From: CALMEC01 sp963777565
Lineage (GTDB): Bacteria > Actinomycetota > Thermoleophilia > Miltoncostaeales > Miltoncostaeaceae
Direction: 5' to 3'
Assembly (NCBI GenBank): GCA_963777565.1
Contig: CAVZQZ010000009.1
Coordinates: 806,001-870,000 of the forward strand
DNA: 64,000 bases
In this document: positions 15,043 through 22,395 of the stretch, piece by piece
Numbering within the stretch: the first letter of the stretch is position 1
How the letters are laid out: every line of letters starts with the position of its first letter
Translations under genes and position numbers: made by a program
Notes under the pieces: generated by a model
Databases searched by the model: none
The model's input: only the letters and a program-made list of their open reading frames with translations
What the model was told of the DNA's origin: nothing

Positions 15043-16806
15043 GTGCAAGACGACATGGATACCCCTGGCGGGGAGGCAAAGGGCGCGTTCGCGACCGACC
15101 CCACTGGTCTTCCCGAGTGCGGCCGTTCGCAGGTGGTTCGGCTGTCGGAGGGTGATGAGTTTGAGTTGCGGATCGCGCCGGTGAGCAAGCGGTTGGGCGA
15201 TGCGACGGTGCGGATGCTGGCCTACAACGGGTCGATTCCGGGTCCCACCCTGCAGGTAGCAGAGGGGTCTGAGGCGATCGTGAATGTCGTCAATGATGGT
15301 GATGTGGAGGCGACGGTGCACTGGCACGGGCTTCGCCTCGAGAATCGGTTCGACGGCACGCACGAGACCCAGGTGCCGATCCCCGTCGGCGGCAGCTATA
15401 CCGCTCGCGTTGTCGTTCCCGATCCGGGGGTCTACTGGTACCACCCGCATATCCGCGAGGATTACGGCAAGGAGATGGGCCTGTACGGAAACGTGCTCGT
15501 CGTCCCCACAGATCCTGACTACTGGCCTGCGGCTCACCGTGAGGTGCTGCTGACCCTCGACGACATCCTTCTCGAAGACGGAATGGTCGCGCCGTTCAGC
15601 CAGTCCGAGACTACCTACGCTGCGATGGGTCGGTTCGGCAACGTGCTGCTGGTCGGCGGCGAGCCGGAGTTGTCGCTGGCCGCACGACACGGCGAGGTGG
15701 TGCGCTTCTATCTCACCAACACCGCCAACACCCGCGTGTTCAACGTCGCCCTCCCAGGGGCGCGGATGAAGCTCGTCGGAGGTGACAGCGGCCGTGTCGA
15801 GCATGAGGAGCTCATCGAGGAGATCGTGATCGCGCCCTCTGAGCGGGTGGTGGTCGACGTGCTGTTCGACCAGCCCGGCGACGTGACGCTCGAGCACCGC
15901 ACACCGGACCGGACCTACCGATTGGCGTCGATCGCCGTGAGCGAGGAGCGGGCGGGTGCAGGGCCGGCAGACCAGTTCGGAGTGCTGCGCCATAACCCCG
16001 ATTTCGCATCCGAGCGCCAGCAGATCGAAGCCAACCGGACGGCGGATCCGGACAAGACGCTTGCCTTCGTCGCCGAAATGGACATGGACACCCCCGCTGT
16101 CGGTGTCGGCGGGAGCGTGATCTATACCTGCCCGATGCATCCGGCGGTCACGAGTCCCGAGCCCGGCCGTTGCCCCGAGTGCGGCATGAAGCTCCTCGCG
16201 CAGGAGGCTCCCCCGCCGAGCTACGTCTGCCCGATGCACACGGACGTCGTCAGCGCCGAGCCGGGCAAGTGCCCGGAATGCGGCATGAAACTGCTGCCGG
16301 CGACACTCGTGGATCCCTCGGCAGACGTCCACCACCACGATCACGAGGCCGCTCACGAACACCATGACGAACCCCACGGGCATGGGAATGCCGGCGGGAT
16401 CGAATGGGAAGACGACATGGTCGACATCAACCGCATGACCACTCCCGCGAACATGCGATGGAAGATCATCGACCGCTCAACAGGGGCGGAGAACCAGGAC
16501 ATCCAATGGCGGTTCACGGTCGGCGATCGCGTTGTGATCCGCCTCGTGAACGAGATGGACTCGGATCATCCGATGCACCACCCCTTCCACGTCCACGGGG
16601 CGGGCCGCTTCGTGATCCTGGCCCGCGACGGGGTCATTGAGCGGAACCTGATGTGGAAAGACACGGTGCTCGTACGAACCGGCGAGACGGTCGACATCCT
16701 TCTCGACATCACGAACGCCGGCCGGTGGATGGCCCACTGCCACATCGCCGAGCACCACGAGAGCGGAATGATGTTCAGCTTCGACGTCGACCCTCAGCCC
16801 ACATAG
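15043..16806 (+). CDS. Multicopper oxidase with two inserted heavy-metal-binding domains
   Basis: A 587-residue oxidase starting at GTG 15043, behind GGGAGG. Cupredoxin domain 1 carries HWHG (near residue 92) and YHPHI (near 132); the last domain carries HPMHHPFHVHG (near 508) and HCHIAEHHESGMM (near 564), together the ligands of T1, T2 and T3 copper. Between domains 2 and 3 lie two copies of a CPMH...CPECGMKLL metal-binding module (about 361-385 and 396-420) and a His/Glu-rich linker. No Sec or Tat signal peptide is visible, so it may be cytoplasmic. With the P1B ATPase downstream it probably serves copper detoxification. Confidence 0.92.
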   Translation: MQDDMDTPGGEAKGAFATDPTGLPECGRSQVVRLSEGDEFELRIAPVSKRLGDATVRMLAYNGSIPGPTLQVAEGSEAIVNVVNDGDVEATVHWHGLRLENRFDGTHETQVPIPVGGSYTARVVVPDPGVYWYHPHIREDYGKEMGLYGNVLVVPTDPDYWPAAHREVLLTLDDILLEDGMVAPFSQSETTYAAMGRFGNVLLVGGEPELSLAARHGEVVRFYLTNTANTRVFNVALPGARMKLVGGDSGRVEHEELIEEIVIAPSERVVVDVLFDQPGDVTLEHRTPDRTYRLASIAVSEERAGAGPADQFGVLRHNPDFASERQQIEANRTADPDKTLAFVAEMDMDTPAVGVGGSVIYTCPMHPAVTSPEPGRCPECGMKLLAQEAPPPSYVCPMHTDVVSAEPGKCPECGMKLLPATLVDPSADVHHHDHEAAHEHHDEPHGHGNAGGIEWEDDMVDINRMTTPANMRWKIIDRSTGAENQDIQWRFTVGDRVVIRLVNEMDSDHPMHHPFHVHGAGRFVILARDGVIERNLMWKDTVLVRTGETVDILLDITNAGRWMAHCHIAEHHESGMMFSFDVDPQPT

Positions 16807-17007
16807 GCGCGTAGACGGAAGCGGGCCGCGTGGAGAGTAGCGCCGTGCGCCACCGCAAGAAACGCAGGCCGGCAGGCGGCGAACACGAGTGCTGCCGGGA
16901 CGTCGGCCTCAGAGGCCGAACACCATCGTTCGCCGAAGTGCGAGCCGGCGTCACTCGACTCGCGGTCCGCGCTGCCTTCGGCAGCGGCCAACCCAGCACG
17001 GGCAAAG

Positions 17008-17247
17008 CTATGACGCCGAGCCGATCAGATCCCTCCGACGTTTGTATTCGTCCTCGGTGATCTCACCCCGGGCCAGCCGACGGTCCAACTCCTCCCGCGC
17101 CGAGGGAGCGTCCCGCGGAGAGCTGTCGCGCCGGACGAGCGTGACGGCCGCCCAGATCGCCCCAGCGATTACCACAACCCACAGGGCCATCATTCCGATC
17201 ATCCAGACGTAGTCCCACCCGCTCATGTCGTGCCAGTACCCCATCAT
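17008..17247 (-). CDS. Small SHOCT-domain membrane protein
   Basis: A 79-residue protein starting MMGYWHDMSGWDYVWM behind GGGAGG. One TM helix (WMIGMMALWVVVIAGAIWAA) is followed by the short C-terminal SHOCT motif REELDRRLARGEITEDEYKR. SHOCT tails act in oligomerisation. Such proteins are frequently linked to copper-resistance genes, as here, between a multicopper oxidase and a P-type ATPase, although on the opposite strand. The Met/His-rich N-terminus could bind copper. Confidence 0.85.
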   Translation of the reverse strand: MMGYWHDMSGWDYVWMIGMMALWVVVIAGAIWAAVTLVRRDSSPRDAPSAREELDRRLARGEITEDEYKRRRDLIGSAS

Positions 17248-17415
17248 GGCCCGCCTCCCAAGCGGTCGAAGCCGTTCACCTTCCATCGTCGTTGATGACT
17301 CACCTTGCGGCATCCGCGCCCGCGCGGAAGGGCCCATGGGGAGATACCGCACCGAAGCGCCGCAGCGGCGATGAATGAACCACTGCGGCATACCCCCGGA
17401 CTGTATTTTCGAGTG

Positions 17416-19758
17416 ATGAGCGAGCCCTCCGCATCAGCTCCTCAGTCGGTCGTCCTGCACGTCGGCGGGCTCCACTACGCGGGCGAGAAGGGGGTCGTCG
17501 AAGGGGTGTTGGGCCGACGCTCGGGTGTCGTCGGCGTGGAGGCGAATCCGGTCGCCCAGACGGCGACGGTGCAGTTCGATCCCGCGCGCACGTCGGTGGA
17601 GGAGTTGCGCGGCTGGGTCGAAGAATGCGGGTACCACTGCGCGGGCCAGTCAGTGCCCGGTCATGTGTGTGATCCCCTAGTCGACCCTGACCACGGTCCC
17701 CACGACGATGCCGCTGTGCGTCGTGCGGATAACGCGCACGGTCATGGTCATGGCGGTCATGCCGGGATGTCGATGGAGGCGATGGTGCGCGACATGCGCG
17801 ACCGCTTCCTGGTCGCGCTGTTGTTCACCCTGCCAATCGTCGTCTGGTCAATGGTCGGCACGAGCCTTTTTGGTACTGAGGTTCCCACCCCGTTCGGCAT
17901 CGACCGCGAGGTTTGGCAGCTGCTCCTGAGCCTTCCGGTGGTGCTGTGGGCGTCGTCGATCTTCTTCATCGGTGCGCTCGCCGCTCTGCGGGCCAAGACG
18001 CTCGACATGATGGTCCTCGTTGCAGTCGCCATCGGCACTGGGTGGGTTTACTCGGTCGCCGCGACATTCTGGATTGAAGGGGATGTCTTCTATGAGGCCG
18101 CGGCGATGCTCGCCACGTTTGTCCTCCTGGGGCACTGGTTCGAGATGCGGGCCCGGGGCGGCGCAAACGATGCGATCCGGACGCTGCTGGACCTCGCCCC
18201 TCCGAAAGCGGTCGTTGTGCGCGAGGGTGAGCCGGTCGAGGTCCCGACTGCGGCAGTGCGGTTAGGCGATCTTCTGCTGATCCGCCCGGGCGCGAAGGTC
18301 CCCGTGGACGCCATCGTCGAGGACGGCGAAAGCGAGGTGGACGAGTCCACGGTGACCGGCGAGAGCCTGCCCGTCCACAAGGGAGCAGGCGACCAACTCA
18401 TCGGCGCGACCATCAACACGAACGGCACTTTGCGGGCCCACGCCAGCGCCGTCGGCTCGGACACAGCACTCGCCCAGATCGTCAAGCTCGTCCAGGAGGC
18501 GCAGAACTCCAAGCCACCTGGCCAGCGACTCGCCGACCGCGCAGCGTTCTGGCTCGTGCTCGTCGCCCTGCTCGGCGGACTGCTCACCTTCGCGGTCTGG
18601 TACTTCCTTGTGGGCCGGGACGTCCAGGACGCCCTGCTGTTCGCGATCACCGTCGTGGTGATCACCTGCCCCGACGCACTCGGCCTGGCGACGCCGACGG
18701 CCATCATGGTGGGGACTGGCCTCGGCGCGAAGCGCGGCATCCTCTTCAAACACGCCGTCGCCCTCGAACAGGCGTCCTCGCTCGACACCGTCGTGCTCGA
18801 CAAGACCGGCACGCTCACCCGCGGGGAGCCCGAGGTCGTCGCAGTCGTCCTAGCTGCCGACAACGGGATCCGCGACCATGAGCTGCTGCGCCTGGTGGCG
18901 GCCGCCGAGCGCGAGAGCGAGCATCCCCTCGCTCAGGCGATCGTGAAGGCGGCGAGCGAGCGCGGCCTTCAGCTGCCTCCGGTGGAACGCTTCGAGGCGA
19001 TCCCCGGCCACGGTGCGCTCGCGACCGTGGAGGGCCACCGTCTCATCATCGGAAATCGACGACTGCTCGACCGCGAGGGCATCACGGCCGACGGGCTGGC
19101 CGACCGCGCCGCCGAACTCGCCGGGGAGGGTCGCACGACGGTTCAGGTTGCCCTCGACGGCCAGCCGGCGGCGCTCATTGCCATCGCCGACGCGCCGCGC
19201 GAGACGGCGGCGCAGGCAATCGTTGCACTCACGAACCTCGGACTCAGACCCGTCATGCTCTCCGGCGACAGCCGCGCCACGGCCGAGCGGATTGCCGACG
19301 AGCTCGGCATCGAGGAGGTCATCGCCGAGGTTCTTCCAGCAGACAAGGCAGCCAAGGTCAGGGACCTCCAAGGTGAGGGTCGGAGGGTCGCGATGGTCGG
19401 CGACGGCGTCAACGACGCCCCCGCATTGGCCCAAGCGGATGTCGGCGTCGCGATCGGCGCTGGGACGGACGTCGCGATCGAGACTGCCGACGTGGTGCTG
19501 ATGCGGTCCGATCCGCTCGACATCGCGACCGCGATCGCCATCGGGCGCGGCACCGTACGCAAGATGCGCCAGAACCTCACGTGGGCTGTCGGCTACAACA
19601 GCCTCGCCCTGCCGATCGCGGCCGGCGTCTTCGAGCCGCTCGGGTTCGTGCTGCGGCCCGAGATCGCGGCACTCTCGATGTCCGGGTCCAGCATCATCGT
19701 CGCCCTCAACGCCGTGGCGCTCAAACGCGTCCGGCTCCCCGGAGGGTCCCCCGAGTAG
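17416..19758 (+). CDS. P1B-type heavy-metal (probably copper) ATPase with CPD motif
   Basis: A 780-residue pump. An N-terminal HMA-like fold (LHVGGLHYAGEKGVVEGVLG) lacks the usual CxxC; a His-rich linker (HGHGHGGHAG) follows. Core motifs: TGES near 313, the transmembrane metal site CPDALGLATP near 417 (CPC or CPH in most relatives), phosphorylation site DKTGTLT near 460, SEHPLA and GDGVNDAP near 661. About eight TM helices are expected. The loss of CxxC plus CPD instead of CPC implies altered metal specificity or coordination. The start at ATG 17416 has no clear ribosome-binding site. It sits next to the multicopper oxidase, suggesting copper export. Confidence 0.92.
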   Translation: MSEPSASAPQSVVLHVGGLHYAGEKGVVEGVLGRRSGVVGVEANPVAQTATVQFDPARTSVEELRGWVEECGYHCAGQSVPGHVCDPLVDPDHGPHDDAAVRRADNAHGHGHGGHAGMSMEAMVRDMRDRFLVALLFTLPIVVWSMVGTSLFGTEVPTPFGIDREVWQLLLSLPVVLWASSIFFIGALAALRAKTLDMMVLVAVAIGTGWVYSVAATFWIEGDVFYEAAAMLATFVLLGHWFEMRARGGANDAIRTLLDLAPPKAVVVREGEPVEVPTAAVRLGDLLLIRPGAKVPVDAIVEDGESEVDESTVTGESLPVHKGAGDQLIGATINTNGTLRAHASAVGSDTALAQIVKLVQEAQNSKPPGQRLADRAAFWLVLVALLGGLLTFAVWYFLVGRDVQDALLFAITVVVITCPDALGLATPTAIMVGTGLGAKRGILFKHAVALEQASSLDTVVLDKTGTLTRGEPEVVAVVLAADNGIRDHELLRLVAAAERESEHPLAQAIVKAASERGLQLPPVERFEAIPGHGALATVEGHRLIIGNRRLLDREGITADGLADRAAELAGEGRTTVQVALDGQPAALIAIADAPRETAAQAIVALTNLGLRPVMLSGDSRATAERIADELGIEEVIAEVLPADKAAKVRDLQGEGRRVAMVGDGVNDAPALAQADVGVAIGAGTDVAIETADVVLMRSDPLDIATAIAIGRGTVRKMRQNLTWAVGYNSLALPIAAGVFEPLGFVLRPEIAALSMSGSSIIVALNAVALKRVRLPGGSPE

Positions 19759-19904
19759 CCGACGGTGCGGAGGGGTGCCATTTCCTCGTCGGCGACTTCG
19801 GCAGGCAAGAGCCCGCCCTTGGCTCGTCTCCTCGGTGAGCAGCGTCCTCTCGAAGGACTCGGCAGGCACCATCACCGAGCGGCCACTGCCCAGGACACGG
19901 GCCT

Positions 19905-19941
19905 GGCCGCTGAGACCACCCCGGGGGTGGTCTCAGCGGCC
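19905..19941. terminator. Bidirectional terminator, 18-bp perfect arms
   Basis: GGCCGCTGAGACCACCCC (19905-19922) and its exact complement (19924-19941) meet around a single base. It separates the + strand ATPase gene from the convergent SnoaL-like gene. Confidence 0.85.
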
Positions 19942-19951
19942 GAACAGGGCT

Positions 19952-20392
19952 CTAGTCGGAGAGCTGCTGCTGAATCGCGGCGAGGTCGATCCAGGCGCTT
20001 TCCCGGCTGATCAGGCCGTCCCTGAAGTCGAAGATGTGCAGGAACCGCGAACGCACCGGTCGTCCGCGACCCTCAAGGCCAAAGGGGTGGCCACTTGCCG
20101 TTGCGTGCAATATCGACTCGTCGACGACATGGTCATCGCCGTACCAGCGTCGGACGGGCTCGAAGCGGTCGATCCGCAGCTCCGCGAGCAGAGCTCGATA
20201 GAAACCCTCGATCTGATCGCCGCCGTGGAACGGCTCACCGGGGCGTCCGACGACGTCGTGCTCGGCATCGGAAGCGAAGCCCTCCACGATCGCCTCCAGG
20301 TCGCCGGCTTCCTCGGCCCGGTAGTGGCCGTCCACGAGCGCGTCCATCTCCGCTCGACTCACCCGTGGGGTGATCGCCTGTTGGGCAGTCAT
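19952..20392 (-). CDS. SnoaL/NTF2-like protein
   Basis: A 146-residue single-domain protein of the SnoaL-like class (cone-shaped alpha+beta barrel): AEMDALVDGHYRAEEAGDLE at the N-terminus, FHGGDQIEGFYRALLAEL, and FLHIFDFRDGLISRESAWID at the end, where these proteins have the strand-rich GxI pattern. Members are cyclases, isomerases or binding proteins. It is divergent from a MarR regulator across a 113-bp region with operator-like repeats, so it is the probable regulated target. Confidence 0.8.
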   Translation of the reverse strand: MTAQQAITPRVSRAEMDALVDGHYRAEEAGDLEAIVEGFASDAEHDVVGRPGEPFHGGDQIEGFYRALLAELRIDRFEPVRRWYGDDHVVDESILHATASGHPFGLEGRGRPVRSRFLHIFDFRDGLISRESAWIDLAAIQQQLSD

Positions 20393-20441
20393 ATCTGCTC
20401 CCTTCTCGGGACTGGAGCGGTACCCATCCCGTCTGACGCAG

Positions 20442-20495
20442 TATCAAGTCCCTTATATAATGTCAGGAGCCTTACATCTTGTCAAGGACTTGATA
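20442..20495. promoter_or_regulatory. Operator-like repeats between snoaL-type gene and marR
   Basis: An outer perfect inverted repeat, TATCAAGTCC (20442-20451) and GGACTTGATA (20486-20495), encloses two tandem 19-bp units (20451-20469, CCTTATATAATGTCAGGAG; 20470-20488, CCTTACATCTTGTCAAGGA; 13 of 19 matching). This AT-rich island sits in GC-rich DNA immediately upstream of the MarR start, as expected for autoregulation of both divergent genes. Confidence 0.7.
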
Positions 20496-20505
20496 TCATG
20501 GGTCC

Positions 20506-20979
20506 GTGAGCACACCACAGATCGGAGAGCGGTACCGGGGAGTCGAGGGCCGCAGCGGCTACCTTCTGCGCCAGGCCTGGCACGCGTTTCGCGGCGCCAT
20601 GGAGACAGCTTTACGTGCCCATGGATTGAATGGGGCCCAGTACGCCGTGCTCAGCGTGCTCGCGAGAGATCCCGGCAGGTCGGGCGCCGATCTTGCACGT
20701 GCATGCAACACCACGCCTCAGGCGATGAACGGTGTGCTCGTGACGCTCGAGCGTGACGGCTTGGTCGAGCGACACCCCCACCCGACGCACGGTCGCATCC
20801 TCCAGGTCACGCTGACGCGCGAAGGGGAGCGGCGACTCGAGACGGCCACCCCCGCTGTCCGAGAACTCGAAGACGCTATCGAAGAGGACCTTGCTCCGGA
20901 TGAGATCGCTGCCGTCAAGGCGTGGCTCGTCGCGTCCGCCCAACGCCTGGAAGAGCTCTCCGGGTCGCGCCGCGCATAG
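20506..20979 (+). CDS. MarR-family transcriptional regulator
   Basis: A 157-residue winged-helix protein starting at GTG 20506. Recognition-helix region: ADLARACNTTPQAMNGVLVT; wing: RHPHPTHGRILQVTLTREG. The flanking helices that form the dimer are typical of MarR. No Cys-based redox switch is evident (a single Cys in ACNTT). It is encoded divergently from a SnoaL-like protein with inverted and tandem repeats in between, so it most likely represses both. The inducer is unknown. Confidence 0.88.
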   Translation: MSTPQIGERYRGVEGRSGYLLRQAWHAFRGAMETALRAHGLNGAQYAVLSVLARDPGRSGADLARACNTTPQAMNGVLVTLERDGLVERHPHPTHGRILQVTLTREGERRLETATPAVRELEDAIEEDLAPDEIAAVKAWLVASAQRLEELSGSRRA

Positions 20980-20994
20980 ACGTCCACTTTGGCC

Positions 20995-21199
20995 GGGGCG
21001 GTGCTGCTGTTCCGCGGCCCCGGGGCGCACCCGCCGCTGCGGGAAAAGCGCCGCCCATGCTCCCGTCCCCAACGTGCGACAGTGAAGGTATTACCCCCGT
21101 TGGCCACCCCGGTGATCAGGAGTACGTACTCATGACGAACCCAGCGCGGGAACTCGGGGAACAGCGGCCGGAGAAGCCGATCGACATCATCCAAACCCA
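20995..21199 (+). repeat. Repeat module P, copy 3
   Basis: CGCCGCCCATGCTCCCGTCC, ACGTGCGACAGTGAAGGT and GTACTCATGACGAACCCAGC match module P. The small ORF starts at ATG 21132 (MTNPARELGEQRPEKPIDII) and then runs directly into module Q, so its C-terminus is replaced. It shows the order P-Q-tRNA-R. Confidence 0.65.
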
Positions 21200-21289
21200 C
21201 ACCAACCGCCGTGTATCCGATGGCAGGTGGGATCCCAGTCACCAAGCCCGAAAACACGGGACCGGCCGAAAGTGAACGAAGCCCCGGTG
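21200..21289 (+). repeat. Repeat module Q, copy 2 (partial, fused to P)
   Basis: CACCAACCGCCGTGTATCCG, GATGGCAGGTGGGATCCCAG and GTGAACGAAGCCCCGGTGG. It matches 9080-9171 without the GGGCAACA pair, leading into the Met-type fragment at 21290. Confidence 0.65.
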
Positions 21290-21334
21290 GGAACTCATAA
21301 TCCCCGGTCGCAAGTTCGAGTCCTGCCCCGCCCA
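21290..21334 (+). mobile_element. tRNA-Met-like 3' fragment
   Basis: GGAACTCATAATCCCCGGTC to the acceptor end CCCCGCCCA, with a few substitutions and one deletion against the intact tRNA. It has no 5' half. Confidence 0.75.
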
Positions 21335-21495
21335 TCGCAGTTTGGCCTGCATATGGGCACCTTCTGATTCTTGACTGGTTCGGCATTTCGCCGTTTGGGC
21401 AACAAGGTGGGCAGCACCCCCCACCATGTCCTCGTCCTCGTGCCCGAACTCAGACACCCAGATTCATGATCCCGGCTTCGGGAGAGGAGACGGTG
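21335..21495 (+). repeat. Repeat module R, copy 3
   Basis: It contains GACTGGTTCGGCATTTCGCC, boxes at 21397 and 21409 and the GCTTCGGGAGAGGAGACGG end. It is the closest match to the copy at 14740-14895. Confidence 0.75.
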
Positions 21496-21630
21496 TGGGA
21501 GGCCCGTCGCGTCGGCCGGGAGGCCGACCGGCCGTAGCGGCCGCGGGCACGCCGCTGCGGGGATCCCGCACGGCTGGACCGGCGACGGCCGGATGCCGCG
21601 CCGCGCGGCGAGTGCCACGCTCGATTCGCT

Positions 21631-22395
21631 GTGGAGGACCCAGACCCCGCCACCGGCAGCGCCACCCGTCCGGCGGGACCCGCCCCCCTGATCGCACTGC
21701 GGGAGGTCGCGCGCCGCTACGACCTGGGCGAGGTCACGGTCACAGCCCTCGAGGACGTCACCCTCGACGTCGACAACGGCGAGTTCATCGTCGTGCTCGG
21801 CCCGTCCGGCAGCGGGAAGACGACGCTGCTCAACCTCGTCGGCGCCCTCGACACCCCGACGGAGGGCCACATCGTGATCGACGGCAGCGACATCGCCGCC
21901 GCATCGCGCAGCGAACTGTTCCGGTTCCGCCGCCACACGGTGAGCTTCATCTTCCAGAGCTTCAACCTCTTCCCCGCGCTCACGGCGCTCGAGAACGTCG
22001 AGTTCGGCGCGGACGTCGCCGGCCGCGGCGACGCCCGCGACCGCGCCCGCGCCACGCTCGAGCGGGTCGGGTTGGCGGAGCGGGCCCGGCATTTCCCCCA
22101 CGAGCTGTCGGGCGGCGAGCAGCAGCGCGTCGCGATCGCGCGCGCCCTCGCGACCGGCAACCCGATCCTGCTCGCGGACGAGCCCACCGGTGAGCTCGAC
22201 TTCCACACTGGGGTGCAGATCCTCGAGCTGCTCCACGAGCAGACGCACACGATCGGGACCGCAGTGATCGTGGTGACCCACAACCGCGAGATCGCCCGCA
22301 CGGCGGACCGCGTGATCGAGCTCTCCAGCGGACGCGTGGTGTCCGACGGACCGCCACAGGGAGGGCCCGCCAACATCGCGGAGCTGCGCTGGTGA
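21631..22395 (+). CDS. ABC exporter ATPase, MacB/LolD type
   Basis: A 254-residue ATPase. Walker A GPSGSGKTT (about 65-73), Q-loop FIFQSFNLFPALTALENVEF, signature LSGGEQQRVAIARAL, Walker B ILLADEPTGELD and switch His VVTHN. The ALENVEF segment and DEPTGELD are characteristic of MacB/LolD/FtsE-like ATPases that drive FtsX-type permeases without transporting through their own pore. GTG 21631 is the probable start; the upstream DNA is repeat-derived. The stop overlaps the permease start (GTGA), so the two form one complex. Confidence 0.9.
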   Translation: MEDPDPATGSATRPAGPAPLIALREVARRYDLGEVTVTALEDVTLDVDNGEFIVVLGPSGSGKTTLLNLVGALDTPTEGHIVIDGSDIAAASRSELFRFRRHTVSFIFQSFNLFPALTALENVEFGADVAGRGDARDRARATLERVGLAERARHFPHELSGGEQQRVAIARALATGNPILLADEPTGELDFHTGVQILELLHEQTHTIGTAVIVVTHNREIARTADRVIELSSGRVVSDGPPQGGPANIAELRW

